From the NCBI RefSeq assembly GCF_902463975.1, contig NZ_CABQHJ010000013.1:1-63639 (forward strand): a stretch of DNA of 63,639 bases, written 5' to 3'. The notes under the pieces are model-generated. The model was not told the origin of the DNA, made no database searches, and saw nothing but the letters and a program-made list of their open reading frames with translations. Positions within the stretch are counted from its first letter, which is position 1. The number at the start of each line of letters is the position of its first letter. The DNA comes from Phascolarctobacterium_A sp902463975. Its GTDB lineage: Bacteria > Bacillota > Negativicutes > Acidaminococcales > Acidaminococcaceae. Shown one piece after another: positions 40,983 through 48,949 of this stretch. Position numbers and translations under genes: made by a program.

Positions 40983-41042
40983 AGCAGGAGTTTTCATCTC
41001 TATAGCGAAATATAAAAGCAAAGGGATAAAGCCCGAGCCCTT
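40983..41042 (+). promoter_or_regulatory. hpf leader with shared motif and hairpin
   Basis: AGCAGGAGTTTTC (40983-40995), ten bases, then CGAAAT (41006-41011), followed by an AAGGG/CCCTT stem (41021-41042). The same order and spacing occurs at 13924-14065 before the CoA-transferase. Promoter elements are not obvious. Confidence 0.5.
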
Positions 41043-41099
41043 GATAGAAAAATGGTAGCACCAAAGCAATTTGGCGACATACCAAAGGAGGCATTGATT

Positions 41100-41639
41100 A
41101 TGAGTGTAAACGTAAAAGGCAGAAACATTGATGTGACCCCGGCTCTGAAAGAGTATGTGGAGAAAAAAATTACTAAGGTTACTAAGCAGTTTAAGACTGT
41201 TGGTGACATTTCTGCAGTACTGAAGGTTGAGAAAGGTAACCATATTGTAGAAATTACAGTTCCTGCAAGCGGCATTTTGCTGAGAGCACAGGAAACTACG
41301 AAAGATATGTATTCCTCCATTGATTTGGTTGTAGAGAAAATTGAACGTCAGATTCACAAATATAAAACCCGTCTGATGAAGAGAAAATACAGCAACTTTG
41401 CTGATACCGCTGTTCCTGCTCCGGCACCGGCTGCAGAAGCTGCTGATGAAGGCGAATTCGAAATCATCAAGAATAAACGCTTCATCATGCATCCTATGAC
41501 TCCGGAAGAAGCAATTCTGCAAATGAACCTGTTGAACCACGATTTCTTCGTATTCTACGATCCTGATCTTGGTGCTACCAATGTAGTTTACCGCCGTAAG
41601 GATGGCAAATACGGCTTGCTGAGCCCGGAACTGAAATAA
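41100..41639 (+). CDS. hpf: Ribosome hibernation promoting factor, long form
   Basis: The 179-residue protein has the N-terminal S30AE domain (VNVKGRNIDVTPALKEYVEKK, residues 3-23) that sits in the ribosomal decoding region, a Pro/Ala linker (VPAPAPAAEAADEG) and the C-terminal dimerisation domain with MHPMTPEEAILQMNLLNHDF. Long HPF makes 100S ribosome dimers in resting Firmicutes. The start at 41100 follows AAAGGAGGCATTGATT. A strong terminator follows. The leader shares a motif with the CoA-transferase leader, which is unexpected. Confidence 0.96.
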   Translation: MSVNVKGRNIDVTPALKEYVEKKITKVTKQFKTVGDISAVLKVEKGNHIVEITVPASGILLRAQETTKDMYSSIDLVVEKIERQIHKYKTRLMKRKYSNFADTAVPAPAPAAEAADEGEFEIIKNKRFIMHPMTPEEAILQMNLLNHDFFVFYDPDLGATNVVYRRKDGKYGLLSPELK

Positions 41640-41670
41640 GTGAATCGTTCTAAGAACCAATAATTTCTTC

Positions 41671-41726
41671 AACGCCCCTGGTAATCAGAGATTTTACCTG
41701 ATTGCCGGGGGCGTTCTTTATTTTTT
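41671..41726 (+). terminator. Terminator of hpf
   Basis: AACGCCCC-TGGTAATCAG and CTGATTGCCGGGGGCGTT form a long stem, followed by CTTTATTTTTT. Confidence 0.92.
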
Positions 41727-41820
41727 CACGGAATTATTGTAAAACGTGGAACAGAGATTACAAAAATACCTAGATTTGTTGCTAAACAATTATTGAACGA
41801 AAAAAGTTTACAAAAACAGC

Positions 41821-41848
41821 TTGACAAATCGCAGGATAAGAGTATAAT
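41821..41848 (+). promoter_or_regulatory. Promoter of the leader peptide-transporter operon
   Basis: TTGACA (41821-41826), a 16-base spacer and TATAAT (41843-41848). The start of transcription would be near 41855. Confidence 0.9.
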
Positions 41849-41911
41849 AGTCTACAACATACAAAACCTATAGAATTAGTATGTTAAATAAATTTTTGGA
41901 GGATGGAAATT

Positions 41912-42004
41912 ATGCAAAACTTAACTGTAGCAATCAACATGATGATGTGTAGCGGTATGTGTACTTGTATGTGCTTTTGTGATACCGAAAACCGAATGTG
42001 TTGA
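41912..42004 (+). CDS. Cys/Met-rich leader peptide (30 residues)
   Basis: An ATG nine bases after GGAGG (41898-41902) opens a 30-codon frame ending at TGA 42002-42004. Six residues are Cys (13, 17, 19, 21, 23, 30) and seven are Met (1, 10, 11, 12, 16, 20, 29); the core reads MMMCSGMCTCMCFC. It is followed 35 bases later by an attenuator-type terminator, then by an amino-acid ABC transporter operon. This is the layout of transcription attenuation by ribosome stalling at starved codons, here cysteine and possibly methionine. The sequence CTATGG just after the stop (42007-42012) can pair with CCATAG inside the terminator (42044-42049), providing an antiterminator. A small metal-binding peptide is the alternative, but the context favours a leader. 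Confidence 0.75.
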   Translation: MQNLTVAINMMMCSGMCTCMCFCDTENRMC

Positions 42005-42038
42005 TGCTATGGTAATGTAAAATTTTGCTGATTTTTTT

Positions 42039-42062
42039 ACAGGCCATAGAGCCTGTTTTTTT
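42039..42062 (+). terminator. Attenuator terminator after the leader peptide
   Basis: ACAGGC and GCCTGT pair around a six-base loop, followed by seven T. Its left arm overlaps the sequence that can pair with the antiterminator arm at 42007-42013. Confidence 0.7.
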
Positions 42063-42127
42063 ATACTTAAAATTAGCGAAATAATTACTTACAGATGTAT
42101 AATATCGAAAGCGGAGGGGCAGAAGCT

Positions 42128-42880
42128 ATGCTGAAAGTTAATAATATACGTAAGTCCTTTAACGATAACGAAGTGTTGAAGGGTGTAGACATAGAAGTGA
42201 ACAAGGGCGATGTAGTGACAATCCTTGGTCCCAGCGGCAGCGGTAAAACAACGCTTTTGCGCTGCATAAACTTTTTGGAAAAAGCTGATGCCGGACAATT
42301 GGATTTTGATGAGCAGCATCTTGACTACGCCAATGTAACCGGAAAGGAAATCAAAGCGATACGTCATAAAACAGCCTTTGTTTTTCAAAACTACAATTTG
42401 TTTAATAACAAAAATGCTTTAGAAAATGTTACCGAAGGCTTGATTTATGGCAGAGGCATGGAAAAGAGCAAGGCTGTTGCTCTTGCGAAACAGGCTCTGG
42501 ATAAGGTTGGTCTTTCACATCGCTACGATTATTATCCGGCGCAGCTCAGCGGCGGACAGCAGCAGCGTGTGGGCATCGCCAGAGCAATTGCTGTCGAACC
42601 GGAGATTATTCTCATGGATGAGCCGACAAGTGCTTTGGATCCGGAGCTTATCGGAGAAGTGCTGGAGGTTATTAAGTCCTTGGCAAGAGAAGGCAAAACG
42701 ATGGTAATTGTGACACATGAAATGCAATTTGCCCAGGAGATTGCTACTAAGGTTATTTTTATGGATGGCGGGCAAATTGTGGAGCAGGGGCCGGCAAGTA
42801 AAATTTTTACAAATCCCGATAAAGAACGTACCCGCAAATTTTTACGCCGCATTTTGCCGGAAGCGGAATATATTATCTGA
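42128..42880 (+). CDS. Amino-acid ABC transporter ATP-binding protein
   Basis: The 250-residue ATPase belongs to the polar amino acid (GlnQ/HisP/TcyC) group: P-loop GPSGSGKTT, Q-loop FVFQNYNLF, signature LSGGQQQR, Walker B IILMDEPTSALDPE and switch His in VTHEMQFA. It drives import of the amino acid bound by the lipoprotein encoded next. The ATG at 42128 follows GCGGAGGGGCAGAAGCT. It is 65 bases after the attenuator. The cysteine- and methionine-rich leader peptide suggests cystine or a related sulfur amino acid as substrate. Confidence 0.93.
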   Translation: MLKVNNIRKSFNDNEVLKGVDIEVNKGDVVTILGPSGSGKTTLLRCINFLEKADAGQLDFDEQHLDYANVTGKEIKAIRHKTAFVFQNYNLFNNKNALENVTEGLIYGRGMEKSKAVALAKQALDKVGLSHRYDYYPAQLSGGQQQRVGIARAIAVEPEIILMDEPTSALDPELIGEVLEVIKSLAREGKTMVIVTHEMQFAQEIATKVIFMDGGQIVEQGPASKIFTNPDKERTRKFLRRILPEAEYII

Positions 42881-42902
42881 TTAAATGAAGGAGAGATAGA
42901 TT

Positions 42903-43748
42903 ATGAAAACGAACTGGAAAAAATTTACTGTTTTAGCTTTAGGTGTATTAACAGCGGCAGCTCTCTTAGGAGGCTGCGGCAGTGATAATAAAGCGGCAGG
43001 CTCTGCTGCTGACGGCAAGACTGTTGTCAAAACTGTTATTAGCGGCACAGAAGCACCGCTGTCCTGGGTTGATGAAAAAGGCGAAAAGCATGGTTACGAA
43101 TATGACGTACTGTTGGAGGTTAATAAACGATTGAAAAATTACCGCCTGGATATTCAGGCAGTACCGCCTGAAACAGAGGACGTAATGATGGAATCCGGTG
43201 ATGCCAAGGTAGCAACAGGCGGTTATTTCAAAAACGCACAGCGTGAGCAAAACTTTCTTCTGCCTGAAAGTCCTATTGGTGCCAGCAGTCTGATGGTTTA
43301 TGTGACTAAGGGCAATGAAACCAAGTATAAAAACCTGGAGGAACTTTTAAAAGATGGCAAGAAAATCGTTCCGCTGACAGCTAACGGCGGTGCCTTCCGC
43401 ATTATTACGGAATGGAATAAAAAGCATGGAAATATTTTACCGGAAATCCCCGTACAATCAGGTGTAAGCGTAGCTGAGCGTATCAAGAGCATTAAGGAAG
43501 GTCAATACGATGCCTACATTATTCCCAATAACCTTGGCGTAGAAGATTTGGCTGCCAAGCAGGGAGTAACGCTTGTTGCTCTGCCTGAACCGATTAAAGT
43601 CAATGCTACTTATGTGCTTGTAAACAAGAAAGAGGATAAGCTCGCGGGCGAAATCAATGAAGCCTTAAAGAGCCTGCGTGACGATGGAACCTTGGCAAAG
43701 ATTTCTACTAAATGGTATAAGGATGATTTGCTGAAATTATTAAAGTAA
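42903..43748 (+). CDS. Amino-acid ABC transporter, substrate-binding lipoprotein
   Basis: The 281-residue protein has a lipoprotein signal with lipobox LLGGC (Cys near residue 25) and a SBP family 3 fold: SWVDEKGEKHGYEYDVLLEV in lobe 1 and the typical lobe-2 hinge and IPNNLGVEDLA region. The signature G-YEYD replaces the usual GFDVD of many relatives. It would bind the amino acid outside the inner membrane. Relatives include cystine and glutamine binders; the Cys/Met leader peptide upstream favours cystine, and this is inference. Confidence 0.9.
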   Translation: MKTNWKKFTVLALGVLTAAALLGGCGSDNKAAGSAADGKTVVKTVISGTEAPLSWVDEKGEKHGYEYDVLLEVNKRLKNYRLDIQAVPPETEDVMMESGDAKVATGGYFKNAQREQNFLLPESPIGASSLMVYVTKGNETKYKNLEELLKDGKKIVPLTANGGAFRIITEWNKKHGNILPEIPVQSGVSVAERIKSIKEGQYDAYIIPNNLGVEDLAAKQGVTLVALPEPIKVNATYVLVNKKEDKLAGEINEALKSLRDDGTLAKISTKWYKDDLLKLLK

Positions 43749-43760
43749 GGAGTGAGCAGG

Positions 43761-44462
43761 GTGCTGACTTTTAGCGTAGATTATTTTTTGACAGTATGGC
43801 CTAAGCTGCTGGAAGCAGTACCGTTTACTATCTATTTTATCGTGATGAGCAGTATTGTCAGCCTGCTGGCCGGCATTATTGTAGCCTGCATACGTATCCC
43901 GCGGTTGCCGGTGTTGTATCAGCTTACGGAGCTGTGGATGTCCTTTGTACGCAGCATGCCCTTTGTCCTGCTGCTCTTCTTATGCTACTTTTTGCTGCCG
44001 CTGCCTTTACAGGCAGCAGGCATCACCGGCAGTGATGTGCCGAAGGAAGTTTACGTATACGCAGCTATGATCCTGCATTACGGGCCTGTTATCGCCGAGG
44101 TTATCCGTCCTGCATATGAGGCTGTGCCTCGCGGGCAGACAGAGGCGGCAATCGCCTTCAACCTTAGTGCCTGGCATCGGGTAACGCAGATAATTTTACC
44201 GCAGGCCTTGCCTATAATGCTTCCTGGACTCGTAAATCAGGTGATAGAAATAATAAAAGATACATCACTGATGTATATGATAGGACTGATGGATTTAATG
44301 GGACGCGCCAACCTGTTAATTCACCTGCGTATGGGTGAGGGCAAGCTGGAATGCTACATAGCGGTAGCGATTATTTACTGGCTGCTGATTAGCGCATTGG
44401 AGCTGTTGGCTGCACGGCTTGACAGGAACAGCCAAAAATTTTTAAGGAGGCAGGCAGCATGA
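43761..44462 (+). CDS. Amino-acid ABC transporter permease 1
   Basis: The 233-residue His/Glu/Gln/Arg/Opine-type permease has about five membrane helices and the conserved coupling segment EAAIAFNLSAWHRVTQIILPQA. I selected GTG at 43761, nine bases after AGGAG; an earlier GTG at 43752 overlaps that site. Its end overlaps the start of the second permease (ATGA), so they are translated together as a heterodimer. Confidence 0.9.
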   Translation: MLTFSVDYFLTVWPKLLEAVPFTIYFIVMSSIVSLLAGIIVACIRIPRLPVLYQLTELWMSFVRSMPFVLLLFLCYFLLPLPLQAAGITGSDVPKEVYVYAAMILHYGPVIAEVIRPAYEAVPRGQTEAAIAFNLSAWHRVTQIILPQALPIMLPGLVNQVIEIIKDTSLMYMIGLMDLMGRANLLIHLRMGEGKLECYIAVAIIYWLLISALELLAARLDRNSQKFLRRQAA

Positions 44463-45172
44463 CTATAGATTTTGCAACCATTATAGAAGCGTTTCTCTTC
44501 ATTGTTAAACGCTTGCCTGTTACTTTATTTATTCCGGCAGTTACCTTGGTGGCAGGTATAGTCTTAGGTTCGGTAATAGCAATTATCCGTCTGCGCAGCG
44601 GAAAATTTGTAAATGCTGTGCTGGCAACAGGAGTATCCTTTGTCCGTGCCGTACCGGCGATTGTGCAGGTGTTTATCCTGTATTACAGCCTGCCTTATCT
44701 GCTGGCGCCGCTTTTAAGCTCTTTGACGGGCAGCGTAGTGAAGCCTTTTGATGTAAGTCCCTATTGGACAGCTTATATTTTCTTCATTATTTATCAGACT
44801 GCCTATCAGTCGGAAAATATCCGTGGTGCTTTGCTTGCGGTAGATAAGGGACAGATGGAAGCTGCTATGGCGGCAGGCTTGTCCACCTATCAGGCTTACA
44901 AGCGTATTATTCTGCCACAGGCCTTTGCTGTAGCGGTTCCTTCGTTCTTCACATATTATCTGCATGGAGTTAAGGGGCTGGCACTACTGTTTACGATTAA
45001 GATTGTTGATATTTTTGCCGCCGCCGATATATTTGCGGCATTATACAGCAGACGCACCGAACCGTATATTGCGGATGCGTTGCTTTACTGGGTGTTATGC
45101 ATAGTGCTGACACTGTTGTTTAATAAATGGGAAAATAATTTAAAAGCAAATCTTGCTTTAGCAAAAAATTGA
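44459..45172 (+). CDS. Amino-acid ABC transporter permease 2
   Basis: The 237-residue second permease has the coupling region EAAMAAGLSTYQAYKRIILPQA and FVRAVPAIVQVFILYY, both standard for this class. It begins within the stop of the first permease and has GGAGGCAGGCAGC before its ATG. Two different permease genes with one ATPase gene means a heterodimeric channel. Confidence 0.92.
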   Translation: MTIDFATIIEAFLFIVKRLPVTLFIPAVTLVAGIVLGSVIAIIRLRSGKFVNAVLATGVSFVRAVPAIVQVFILYYSLPYLLAPLLSSLTGSVVKPFDVSPYWTAYIFFIIYQTAYQSENIRGALLAVDKGQMEAAMAAGLSTYQAYKRIILPQAFAVAVPSFFTYYLHGVKGLALLFTIKIVDIFAAADIFAALYSRRTEPYIADALLYWVLCIVLTLLFNKWENNLKANLALAKN

Positions 45173-45193
45173 TTTGACGAGGAGTTGTTAATT

Positions 45194-46207
45194 ATGAATA
45201 AATCACAACGTGTGGAAGCTGCGATTAAAGGGCAGTCTGTAGATAGAATCCCGTTTTCCGTATGGTATCATATGTCAGGTGTGGACCAGGATCCTGTAAG
45301 CCTGGCGGAAACAACGGCGGAGCTGACTAAAAAGTATGATTATGATTTTGTCAAGATGATGCCCTTCGGCCTTTATGGTGTGCAGGATTTGGGCGCACGT
45401 ATCAAAATTTATTCTCAGCAGGGTAAACCGCCTGTATGGGAGCATGGCCCGGTAAATAAGATAGAAGATTATTTCAGCTTAAAGCCGATTCCCGCTATTC
45501 AGGGAACCTATGGCAAGCAGCTGGAGTTTACCGAACTGTTACGTAAACAACTGCCTGGCGATGTACCTTATATTCAGACTATTTTCAGCCCGCTGACGAC
45601 CTTGCATAAGCTTGTCGGTGACAGAGTGCTGGAAGATTTGAAGACCAGTCCTGAGGCAGTACGCTATGCGTTGGCTGTAATTACAGAAATTACGCTTGAT
45701 TTTATTAACGAAAATATTAAACGCGGTGTAAGCGGCTTCTTCTTTGCAACGCAGGAAGCACGCAAAGAGCTGATTTCGTTGGAAAACTACCGTAGCTTTG
45801 CAGAACCGTATGATTTACAGGTACTGCAAAGCTACGTTAACCGTACATGGTTTAATGTTGTACATATCCATGGACTTGATGTGTACTTTGATGAGATTGC
45901 GCAGCATTATCCCGGTAATGTTATCAACTGGCATGACCGTAATACGGAACCGTCATTGGCAGAGGCCAGAGCTACAACCGATAAGGCTTTTTTGGCCGGT
46001 ATTGCGGCAGCAACAAAGGTTGTTGATGGTAAAGAGGTACGTGACGATATTATTCAGGATGGTACGCCGGAAAGTATTATTGCTCACATTCGTGAAGCTA
46101 TTGCTTCCGTCGACGGCAAGAGGTTGTTAATCGGTCCCGGCTGCTGCGTAGACCAATTTGCCCCTGAAGAGAATCTGGCTGCTGTACGTAAAGCGGTGGA
46201 GCTGTAA
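45194..46207 (+). CDS. Uroporphyrinogen decarboxylase family protein
   Basis: The 337-residue protein has the UroD/MtaA-type TIM-barrel pattern: RVEAAIKGQSVDRIPFSVW at the N-terminus, SPLTTLHKLVGD near residue 138, HIHGLDVYFDE near residue 221 and the C-terminal GPGCCVD. Relatives are either heme-pathway decarboxylases or zinc-dependent corrinoid/CoM methyltransferases. The methyltransferases use HxC...C to hold zinc; here the first pair is His-x-His and a Cys pair is at the end, so a modified metal site is possible. It is in the same operon as the sulfur-amino-acid-type transporter, behind the Cys/Met leader. This hints at methyl-thiol chemistry rather than heme, but this is inference. I used ATG at 45194 after GAGGAGTTGTTAATT. 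Confidence 0.8.
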   Translation: MNKSQRVEAAIKGQSVDRIPFSVWYHMSGVDQDPVSLAETTAELTKKYDYDFVKMMPFGLYGVQDLGARIKIYSQQGKPPVWEHGPVNKIEDYFSLKPIPAIQGTYGKQLEFTELLRKQLPGDVPYIQTIFSPLTTLHKLVGDRVLEDLKTSPEAVRYALAVITEITLDFINENIKRGVSGFFFATQEARKELISLENYRSFAEPYDLQVLQSYVNRTWFNVVHIHGLDVYFDEIAQHYPGNVINWHDRNTEPSLAEARATTDKAFLAGIAAATKVVDGKEVRDDIIQDGTPESIIAHIREAIASVDGKRLLIGPGCCVDQFAPEENLAAVRKAVEL

Positions 46208-46268
46208 GCAAAAGCCGTATCTGAACCGTAAGGAAAAATAAAACAAATATTTTAACCTAAACTTCACA

Positions 46269-46304
46269 AAAAAGCACAGGAAATTCACCTGTGCTTTTTG
46301 CTTT
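46269..46304 (+). terminator. Terminator after the UroD-family gene
   Basis: AAAAAGCACAGG and CCTGTGCTTTTT pair around a seven-base loop; runs of A before and T after allow function on both strands. Confidence 0.85.
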
Positions 46305-46377
46305 TTAAGAGAGATTCTGCTATAATTTAAAATTAGGTGTATAGTCTTTTCAAACACCATAATTTTAAGGAGTGATC

Positions 46378-48831
46378 GTGTTGCTCGAAGGCATTTTAAA
46401 GAAAATTTTTGGTGATCCCAACGAAAAAGAAATCAAAAACATTCGTGTAATCGTAGATAAGATCAATAGTCTTGAAAAGGACATGGAAGGCCTTAGCTCT
46501 GCCAATCTGGCAGCCAAGACTGGCGAATTTAAGGTACGTTTGCAAAAGGGTGAAACCCTGGACGATATTCTTCCGGAAGCATTTGCCGTTGTCCGTGAAG
46601 CGTCCAGACGTGTTACCGGCATGCGTCATTTTGATGTACAGTTAATTGGCGGTGTAGTACTGCATCGCGGCAAGATTGCCGAGATGCGTACCGGCGAAGG
46701 TAAAACTCTGGTAGCTACTGCGCCTGTATATCTGAACGCGCTGACCGGCAAGGGCGTGCATGTTGTAACTGTCAATGATTATCTGGCACGCCGCGACAGC
46801 GAGGATATGGGCCGTATTTACAAGTTCCTCGGTCTGTCTGTAGGTCTGATTGTGCATGATATGGACTTCCCCGACCGTAAGGCTGCCTATGCCGCAGATA
46901 TTACTTACGGTACCAATAATGAATTCGGCTTTGACTATCTGCGTGATAACATGGTAGTTGATGAAAATCAGATGGTTCAGCGTGAGCTGAATTACTGTAT
47001 TGTCGATGAGGTCGACAGTATCCTGATTGACGAAGCGCGTACCCCGCTGATTATCTCCGGCCCCGGTGAAAAATCCACCGAGCTGTATCAGGTTCTGGCC
47101 CGTGTTGTTGCCAACATGGAAGAAGGCGAGGACTATACTGTTGATGAAAAACAAAAACAGGTAGCACCTACTGAAAAGGGTATTGCCAAGGCAGAAAAAA
47201 TGCTGGGCATCGGCAACCTGTATGACAATGAGCATGGTGTGGACTACTCCCACCAGATTATGTGCGCTCTGAAGGCTAAGGCTTTGATGCATCGCGACCG
47301 TGATTACGTGGTTAAGGATGGTCAGGTTATCATCGTCGATGAGTTTACCGGCCGTCTGATGTTCGGCCGTCGTTTCTCCGAAGGCCTGCATCAGGCTATC
47401 GAAGCTAAGGAAGGCGTAAAGGTAGAACGCGAAAGCCAGACACTGGCAACTATTACCTTCCAGAACTACTTCCGTATGTACAAAAAGCTTGCCGGTATGA
47501 CCGGTACTGCTAAGACTGAGGAGCAGGAGTTCCAGAAGATTTATAATCTGCCGGTTGTTGTTGTACCTACCAATAAGCCGATGATCCGTATCGACTATCC
47601 TGATGTTATCTATAAAACACGTATTGCTAAATACAAGGCAGCAGTCAACGAGATTGAAGAATGCCATAAGTCCGGACGTCCGGTACTGGTTGGTACTACT
47701 TCCATTGCTCAATCCGAAGAGCTGAGCGCTATGCTCAAACGCCGCAACATTCCGCATAACGTGCTGAATGCGAAGTACCATGAAAAAGAGGCTGAGATTA
47801 TTTCTCATGCAGGCCAATACGGTGCTGTAACCATTGCTACCAACATGGCAGGCCGTGGTACCGATATTACCTTGGGTGAAGGCGTTCCTGAATTAGGCGG
47901 TCTGCATATTATCGGTACAGAGCGTCATGAAAGCCGTCGTATCGATAACCAGCTGCGTGGCCGTTGCGCCCGTCAGGGTGACCCCGGTTCTTCCAAGTTC
48001 TTCCTGAGCCTGGAGGATGATCTGATGCGTCTGTTCGGCAGTGATAATATTGCCGGCATCATGGACAAGCTGGGCATGGAGGACGATGAGCCGATTGAAC
48101 ACAGCCTTGTTACCAAGTCCATCGAAAATGCACAGAAGAAGGTTGAAGCACGTAACTTCAGCATTCGTAAGCATGTCCTGGAGTATGACGATGTTATGAA
48201 CCAGCAGCGTGAGGTTATTTATTCTCAGCGTCATAAAATCCTGCATCAGGAAAATCTTAAGGATACCATCAAGGAAATGGTTGATGAAACCGTTGAACGT
48301 ACTATGACCATGTACGCACCGCCTGAGGTTTACTCTGAGGATTGGGATCTGCAGGCTCTGATTAACTACGCTGAGGATTTCTATGCTCCGCGTGGTCTGC
48401 TGACCGTAGATTATCTGCAAAACCTCAGCCGTGAAGAGCTGGCTGAATATCTGCAGAAGGTTGCTGATGACAACTACCAGGCACGTGAGGACGCAATCGG
48501 TCCTGAGCTGATGCGCGAGCTGGAAAACCTGGTTATGCTGAAGGTTGTAGACAACCACTGGATGGAGCATCTGGATGCTATGGATATGCTGCGTGAAGGC
48601 GTTGGCCTGCGTGCATATGGTCAGAAGGATCCGCTGGTTGAGTACAAATTTGAAGCCTACGATATGTTTGAGGCTATGATGGAGGCTATCAAGGAAGACG
48701 TTGTCCGCTACATTTACCGCGTCAATGTTATTACCCAGCCGCAGGTTGAAGACCCGCTGGAAAATGCTTCCACCAATAACCCGACTCCCGAGGGTGACGA
48801 GGGCAATTTGAAAGCTGAACCCAAGAAATAA
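46378..48831 (+). CDS. secA: Protein translocase motor SecA
   Basis: The 817-residue ATPase drives preproteins through SecYEG. Motor motifs are present: MRTGEGKT (Walker A, near residue 102), the DEVDS helicase box near residue 208, VGTTSIAQSE and NMAGRGTDI (near residues 442 and 488), and the C-terminal helical wing/scaffold. It lacks the usual cysteine-rich zinc tail that binds SecB and instead ends in a short acidic/Asn-rich tail. The start is uncertain: GTG at 46378 or TTG at 46381 both suit the AAGGAG at 46367-46372; the earlier GTG overlaps it. It is followed by prfB, a common neighbour in Firmicutes. Confidence 0.96.
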   Translation: MLLEGILKKIFGDPNEKEIKNIRVIVDKINSLEKDMEGLSSANLAAKTGEFKVRLQKGETLDDILPEAFAVVREASRRVTGMRHFDVQLIGGVVLHRGKIAEMRTGEGKTLVATAPVYLNALTGKGVHVVTVNDYLARRDSEDMGRIYKFLGLSVGLIVHDMDFPDRKAAYAADITYGTNNEFGFDYLRDNMVVDENQMVQRELNYCIVDEVDSILIDEARTPLIISGPGEKSTELYQVLARVVANMEEGEDYTVDEKQKQVAPTEKGIAKAEKMLGIGNLYDNEHGVDYSHQIMCALKAKALMHRDRDYVVKDGQVIIVDEFTGRLMFGRRFSEGLHQAIEAKEGVKVERESQTLATITFQNYFRMYKKLAGMTGTAKTEEQEFQKIYNLPVVVVPTNKPMIRIDYPDVIYKTRIAKYKAAVNEIEECHKSGRPVLVGTTSIAQSEELSAMLKRRNIPHNVLNAKYHEKEAEIISHAGQYGAVTIATNMAGRGTDITLGEGVPELGGLHIIGTERHESRRIDNQLRGRCARQGDPGSSKFFLSLEDDLMRLFGSDNIAGIMDKLGMEDDEPIEHSLVTKSIENAQKKVEARNFSIRKHVLEYDDVMNQQREVIYSQRHKILHQENLKDTIKEMVDETVERTMTMYAPPEVYSEDWDLQALINYAEDFYAPRGLLTVDYLQNLSREELAEYLQKVADDNYQAREDAIGPELMRELENLVMLKVVDNHWMEHLDAMDMLREGVGLRAYGQKDPLVEYKFEAYDMFEAMMEAIKEDVVRYIYRVNVITQPQVEDPLENASTNNPTPEGDEGNLKAEPKK

Positions 48832-48835
48832 TTTT

Positions 48836-48863
48836 TAAGTCAGCAGCCTTGGCTGCTGACTTA
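48836..48863 (+). terminator. Hairpin between secA and prfB
   Basis: TAAGTCAGCAGCC and GGCTGCTGACTTA are perfect complements with TT between them. The T-run lies before, not after, the stem, so it may be a weak terminator or an mRNA end-protecting stem. Confidence 0.5.
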
Positions 48864-48949
48864 CTTAGCCTTGTTTGCAAGAACTCGGCAAAACGGCTGA
48901 GGCCGTAAATAACTAATATTTGCTACACGAAAGGTTGTGAGGAATTTTG

